From Ruminococcus sp. XPD3002 (GTDB taxonomy: Bacteria > Bacillota > Clostridia > Oscillospirales > Ruminococcaceae), in assembly GCA_900119535.1 (NCBI GenBank), contig FPJT01000005.1:62001-126000 (forward strand): 64,000 bases of DNA. Direction: 5' to 3'. The translations under genes and the position numbers were made by a program. This document shows, piece after piece, positions 60,514-64,000 of the stretch (position 1 is the first letter of the stretch; every line of letters begins with the position of its first letter). The notes under the pieces were generated by a model. It was not told the DNA's origin. It did not search any database and saw nothing but the letters and a program-made list of their open reading frames with translations.

Positions 60514-61185
60514 TTATACATTAATATTTATTTCTTCTAAAGAAGTTGGAGATGAATTAATTATCTCAAAGATATTTATGTATTTATTCCAATAAAACGT
60601 ATCGTCTGTGACACATTTCTCTTGATAATACGGAAGATTATAAATACCGTTATTGTTAGTTCCCACGCCACCAATAAAAGCTATTTTTTTAACTCCCTGT
60701 ATGTTTGTGAACTGCGTGAACTATTCATCAGTACACTCGTTCATAAACGAAAATTTAAGAATGATATTATTTGGATTAATTCTTTGTATTCTTCTATTCC
60801 ATTTTTCGATTGCTACCTTTGGATCTTTATAATGCAGTAAAATCACTTCAACATCATCAAGTACGCCAACGGGAACATCAAGTTGATTCTTTGCTTTTAA
60901 TGACTCATAATGCTTTGATTCATTAGATCGAATTATATTTATGGGAGCGTTTAAATAATGAGTAAGATTTAGTACGAATTTAATATAATCCTCCGCATAG
61001 AAATAGCATCCAACAGTTGGAGAAAGTTTTGGTAATCCGAAGTATTCATAGCATATACCTCCCCAGCAATTATTTGATATTATTGTAAAATCCGTATTAT
61101 TAAGTTTTTTCCTTCTACTTGCTGCAAGAAGTGGCACCGCCTTCACTTTCAGCTTGTGAATTATTTTTTCACTGATTGTAAACAT
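60514..61185 (-). pseudogene. DUF1919-family gene interrupted by an in-frame TAG
   Basis: The first 154 codons encode a DUF1919 exopolysaccharide protein: FTIISNNCWGGICYEYFGLP, SPTVGCYFYAEDYIKFVLNL, then LHYKDPKVAIEKWNRRIQRI. A TAG at 60721-60723 stops translation after NECTDE. The same frame then continues open for 68 more codons with FTQFTNIQGVKKIAFIGGVG, to TAA at 60514-60516, which restores a normal ~222-residue family length. So a single nonsense codon truncates the gene, unless it is read through. GGAG lies upstream of the ATG. Confidence 0.8.
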
Positions 61186-61199
61186 TGTTTCTCCTAAGT

Positions 61200-62327
61200 T
61201 TATAAAAAGTACTTAAGGCTACATAAGTAACCTCTTGATGATTCCAATAAAAACATCACTGTTCCAATAATCAGAACATTTGACTTATTTATTTCTTTTT
61301 CTTCCTCATCGGTGTTACTCAATAGAAATATAAATAATGGCATTGTCAAAATTGAAATAAGCCAATTGATTCTTAAAAAAGCGGTATATTCAACAAAAAA
61401 TAGAATCACATCTATACTCACTATCATTTTTGAAAATGAAAAATAACGATGATATGGGCTTTCTTCTATATTTTGATCTACAAGTTTATTAGCTTGATAG
61501 AGTATATATATACTGATTATAAGTTGGAGTATCCCTATAATCCTTTCAAATATATAGTCATAGCCCTCTCCTGTACCTGCTGAATCAATATATCCATTCA
61601 TATGTGATAGAAAATTTGAAGTATAAACCGAATTATAACCGATTAAAAAAACTATACTTATTATCATTACAAGTCCGAGAATTGTTTTCTTCCCTTGTAA
61701 GCATTCCAACGCCAAAAAGAATAATCTGACAAATACCAGAAGAGTCCCCATGTAGTGGAATAATGCCACGATGATATATAACGGTATATGCCATTTTACA
61801 GATTTTTCTTCAATTAACTCAGAATAAACCATATATGCAAATAACGATACTACTATTATAGAACGTACATTTGTTATTCCAATAACAAAAAAGCCACGTG
61901 CCATAAATATATAGAACGCAACTGCGATAGAAGTCATATCTGCGCTATTTTTTTTTGCTGATTGAGAAAGAACCTTGAATGAAAATGTATATGTAATTAA
62001 TGAGGTTACAGCCGGAAGCAATCCATCTCTGCCAAACTTTCCAACGATATAATAAAACGCATACAATACCGGATAATTCTGCAATTTCATTGTATTTATT
62101 AATTCTGGAACTGAATACGATGATATTTGATGCATTATGGGTAATAATCTGTATAAATCATCGGTATATGTTACTTCATAAAAGTATGCCATTATAAAAA
62201 GAAAAGCATTGCATATCAGTAATACCTTTGATATTTCACGCTTTTCCAGTCTTGTCATCCCTATTCCAATAAAAATAACAAGTAACCAGTACGTGAATAT
62301 TCCGAATAAACGTGCATATAAATACAT
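61200..62327 (-). CDS. EpsG/Wzy-like polysaccharide polymerase
   Basis: This is a 375-residue membrane protein with 9-11 transmembrane helices and an external loop bearing YEVTYTDDLYRLLPIMHQIS, typical of EpsG-type Wzy polymerases. It would join flipped repeat units at the outer membrane face. MARGFFVIGITNVRSIIVVS and HIPLYIIVALFHYMGTLLVF are the conserved core with His. Sequence is AT-rich and locus-specific, as polymerases usually are. It lies 3 bases from the GT4 gene stop. Confidence 0.85.
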   Translation of the reverse strand: MYLYARLFGIFTYWLLVIFIGIGMTRLEKREISKVLLICNAFLFIMAYFYEVTYTDDLYRLLPIMHQISSYSVPELINTMKLQNYPVLYAFYYIVGKFGRDGLLPAVTSLITYTFSFKVLSQSAKKNSADMTSIAVAFYIFMARGFFVIGITNVRSIIVVSLFAYMVYSELIEEKSVKWHIPLYIIVALFHYMGTLLVFVRLFFLALECLQGKKTILGLVMIISIVFLIGYNSVYTSNFLSHMNGYIDSAGTGEGYDYIFERIIGILQLIISIYILYQANKLVDQNIEESPYHRYFSFSKMIVSIDVILFFVEYTAFLRINWLISILTMPLFIFLLSNTDEEEKEINKSNVLIIGTVMFLLESSRGYLCSLKYFL

Positions 62328-62330
62328 CTA

Positions 62331-63425
62331 TCATTCTCTTCCTATGATGTTTTTATACATTTCATGCGATCTACTTGCAATCTGATCCCAAGAATATTTT
62401 TTTGATAACATTAAAGCATTCTTACCTTTTTGTGGCAAGAGTTCCCTTTCGTTTATCATACGCAAAATAGAATTTCTTATGGATTCTACGGTATTATCTG
62501 CTGCCCATCCTGCATCGTTTTCCTCAATTTCTTTTTTCATATTTGTCCCTTGTGTCACAAGACAAGGTAATCCTAATGATAATGCCTCTAATAGCCCCAT
62601 AGAAAGACCCTCAAATCGTGATGTCATAACGAATACATCACTATCCAATAACTCTATGATCTTTTCATCACCAAATAAAGGATTCGACACTACTTGAATA
62701 ATATCAGATAAACCATATTTATTAATTTTATTACAAAGTTCACTTACTGGAGCAGTATCTTTAACAGAACCAATTATTTTCAAAGAAAATCTAACCTTTA
62801 TAAGTTCTTCTTTTATCGGAATTATTGCATCAATTAAAAGATCCAATCCCTTTTGATACGGCTCTATTCTACCTATAAATATTGCGTGTATAGAGTCTCC
62901 TCTGAATTGTCTTTTCGTTTTGGCATTAGCATCAATGCCATTGGGCAAAATAAAACCTTTTGTTTTCCATTGGCTTGAATCTGTTTTCTCCTGAGATGTT
63001 AAATACTGAATTGAATGTGCATTACGAATTATACGACCATATATCAAAAAATTACCCAAGATTTTTTTGAATTTCTTTTTATTCTGAGCTTGTCGTGTGA
63101 GCTGACTTCTTGGTATGAGTATGTAGGGGATTCCCGATTTATATATTTCATACAGTATCTTCGGATTATGATACACGTACACTTCTTCAATAATAATCAA
63201 ATCTGGAGAATTAAAAGGGACTGGCAAATCGGCAAGAGTTTGACTTGGGTATTCTTGAATATCATGATAAAATTCATACTTGCTATAGTCCACTGTATTT
63301 ATTTGAGAGACATTGTACCAAAAAACATTATCATATATAGATTGTGCCTCTATTTGTTTGGGGACACTATATGATGGTCCACTACATTTTGAACCGTTCA
63401 ATTTACTTATGTATAATATATTCAC
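62331..63425 (-). CDS. Glycosyltransferase family 4 (GT-B)
   Basis: This is a 364-residue GT-B glycosyltransferase that adds a sugar to the growing lipid-linked repeat unit. The C-terminal nucleotide-sugar domain has FIGRIEPYQKGLDLLIDAI, SDVFVMTSRFEGLSMGLLEA (E-x7-E motif) and LSLGLPCLVTQGT. The N-terminal acceptor domain starts MNILYISKLNGSKCSGPSYS. The start is GTG at 63425 with AAGGAAAG upstream. Donor and linkage cannot be told from sequence. Confidence 0.9.
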   Translation of the reverse strand: MNILYISKLNGSKCSGPSYSVPKQIEAQSIYDNVFWYNVSQINTVDYSKYEFYHDIQEYPSQTLADLPVPFNSPDLIIIEEVYVYHNPKILYEIYKSGIPYILIPRSQLTRQAQNKKKFKKILGNFLIYGRIIRNAHSIQYLTSQEKTDSSQWKTKGFILPNGIDANAKTKRQFRGDSIHAIFIGRIEPYQKGLDLLIDAIIPIKEELIKVRFSLKIIGSVKDTAPVSELCNKINKYGLSDIIQVVSNPLFGDEKIIELLDSDVFVMTSRFEGLSMGLLEALSLGLPCLVTQGTNMKKEIEENDAGWAADNTVESIRNSILRMINERELLPQKGKNALMLSKKYSWDQIASRSHEMYKNIIGRE

Positions 63426-63426
63426 T

Positions 63427-64000
63427 TCATCTTTCCTTTCTTAATGCTTTATCAGAAATCAACTTCATAAGTGGCATAGGCATTAAGAATAAAGCGGTCT
63501 GTCCCATTAGCACATATAGTAAATCGAAAAAAGAACAATGTTTTCTATTATAAATATCAAGTGTTACCTTATATATGCTTTTCAGTCTTGTAAAACTCTT
63601 CCTTCTTTTATAATTATCTGCATTTGATCTGAATAGCAATAAGGATTCGTTGATATTTCGTGCTTTCGCTCCACTATGTATTAACCGTGAAAACATATCA
63701 CGATCTTCGTTCCCACGTGTATGCCCATACCCTCCACATTCAATTATCTTCGATTTCTTATACATAACAGTTGGATGATTAAACGGCTGTATTCTGCCTA
63801 TACGCTTGCGAATTTCCTCCGGTTCAGACGGAACAACACGAGAACACTTTATATCTGTTGGATCATCCCAAAATTCATCAATATTGCAGCCTACGATTGC
63901 AAGTGTCTTGTCCTGTTCAAACAATGCGAGTTCTTTTGCACATCGTTCTGGTAAAGATATGTCATCTGAATCCATACGAGCAACAAGTTCATTTCTGCAA
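63427..64000 (-). CDS. Glycosyltransferase family 2, N-terminus beyond the window
   Basis: The frame runs off the right edge. The visible 191 residues begin with the end of strand 4 and ARMDSDDISLPERCAKELAL, the DxD nucleotide-sugar and metal motif of GT-A enzymes, followed by VGCNIDEF, FNHPTVMYKKSKII, and GHTRGNEDRDMFSRLI (catalytic ED). A C-terminal membrane-associated helix with MGQTALFLMPMPLM ends it. It adds one sugar of the capsular repeat unit. It abuts the GT4 gene by 1 base. Confidence 0.92.
   Translation of the reverse strand, partial: CRNELVARMDSDDISLPERCAKELALFEQDKTLAIVGCNIDEFWDDPTDIKCSRVVPSEPEEIRKRIGRIQPFNHPTVMYKKSKIIECGGYGHTRGNEDRDMFSRLIHSGAKARNINESLLLFRSNADNYKRRKSFTRLKSIYKVTLDIYNRKHCSFFDLLYVLMGQTALFLMPMPLMKLISDKALRKER

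Overview
The window looks like a chromosomal stretch of a gut Firmicute, most likely a Ruminococcus or close relative. The basis is moderate GC with AT-rich inserts, strong AGGAGG-type ribosome sites, Tn4451-like mobilisation modules (TnpW, HU, CHC2 primase, MobC and relaxase), large serine recombinases and a Gram-positive Wzz/BY-kinase capsule operon. No rRNA and no complete tRNA is present, and the species call is inference.

Layout. (1) 1-3.3 kb: end of an accessory element with a class II amidotransferase, a small resolvase and a tyrosine integrase, closed by a terminator whose ~60 bp surroundings recur at 4.8 kb. (2) 3.4-6.9 kb: reverse-strand cargo with endonuclease V, a MORN-like protein and a 689-residue orphan with a CBM-like tail. 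(3) 7.0-11.8 kb: a compact mobilisable element (Xis, Int, D5-like primase-helicase, a 49-residue ORF, MobC-like, relaxase), ending next to a 32 nt tRNA 3' fragment. (4) 12.1-17.6 kb: a Tn4451-like module with large serine recombinase, TnpW, HU, DUF3789-like and CHC2 proteins, an oriT candidate, MobC and relaxase. (5) 17.7-27.2 kb: two more large serine recombinases with small partner genes, a DNA methyltransferase-repair gene (Ogt), two tandem oriT-like repeats and a third MobC/relaxase pair. (6) 27.3-38.5 kb: thirteen reverse-strand genes headed by a WYL regulator. They include a dual-specificity-like phosphatase, a DnaA-like ATPase without a DNA-binding domain, an ADP-ribosylglycohydrolase, a YqiA-like esterase and a pair of proteins sharing an apparently new repeat domain. 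(7) 38.5-43.6 kb: an IS200/IS605 insertion, a flavodoxin, a RloC/PrrC-like zinc-hook ATPase, and a second copy of the small gene that also ends region 5, followed by SSB. (8) 43.9-53 kb: a truncated integrase fused by deletion to a 5'-truncated PLD-helicase, an adenine methyltransferase with a swapped AT-rich recognition region, and a protein built of helicase-associated repeats. (9) 53-64 kb: a reverse-strand capsule/exopolysaccharide operon (phosphatase, BY-kinase, Ugd, epimerase, flippase, ATP-grasp, DUF1919, polymerase, GT4, GT2), with two decayed genes.

How it works together. Regions 1-8 are nested or accreted integrative and mobilisable elements carrying DNA-repair and probable defence cargo. 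Several of their operons share promoters overlapped by a GCGCAAT inverted repeat, which suggests one regulator. The 27.3-42.7 kb island lies between two copies (81% protein identity by my count) of the same small gene and promoter. The WYL-headed island is the best candidate for an undescribed system.
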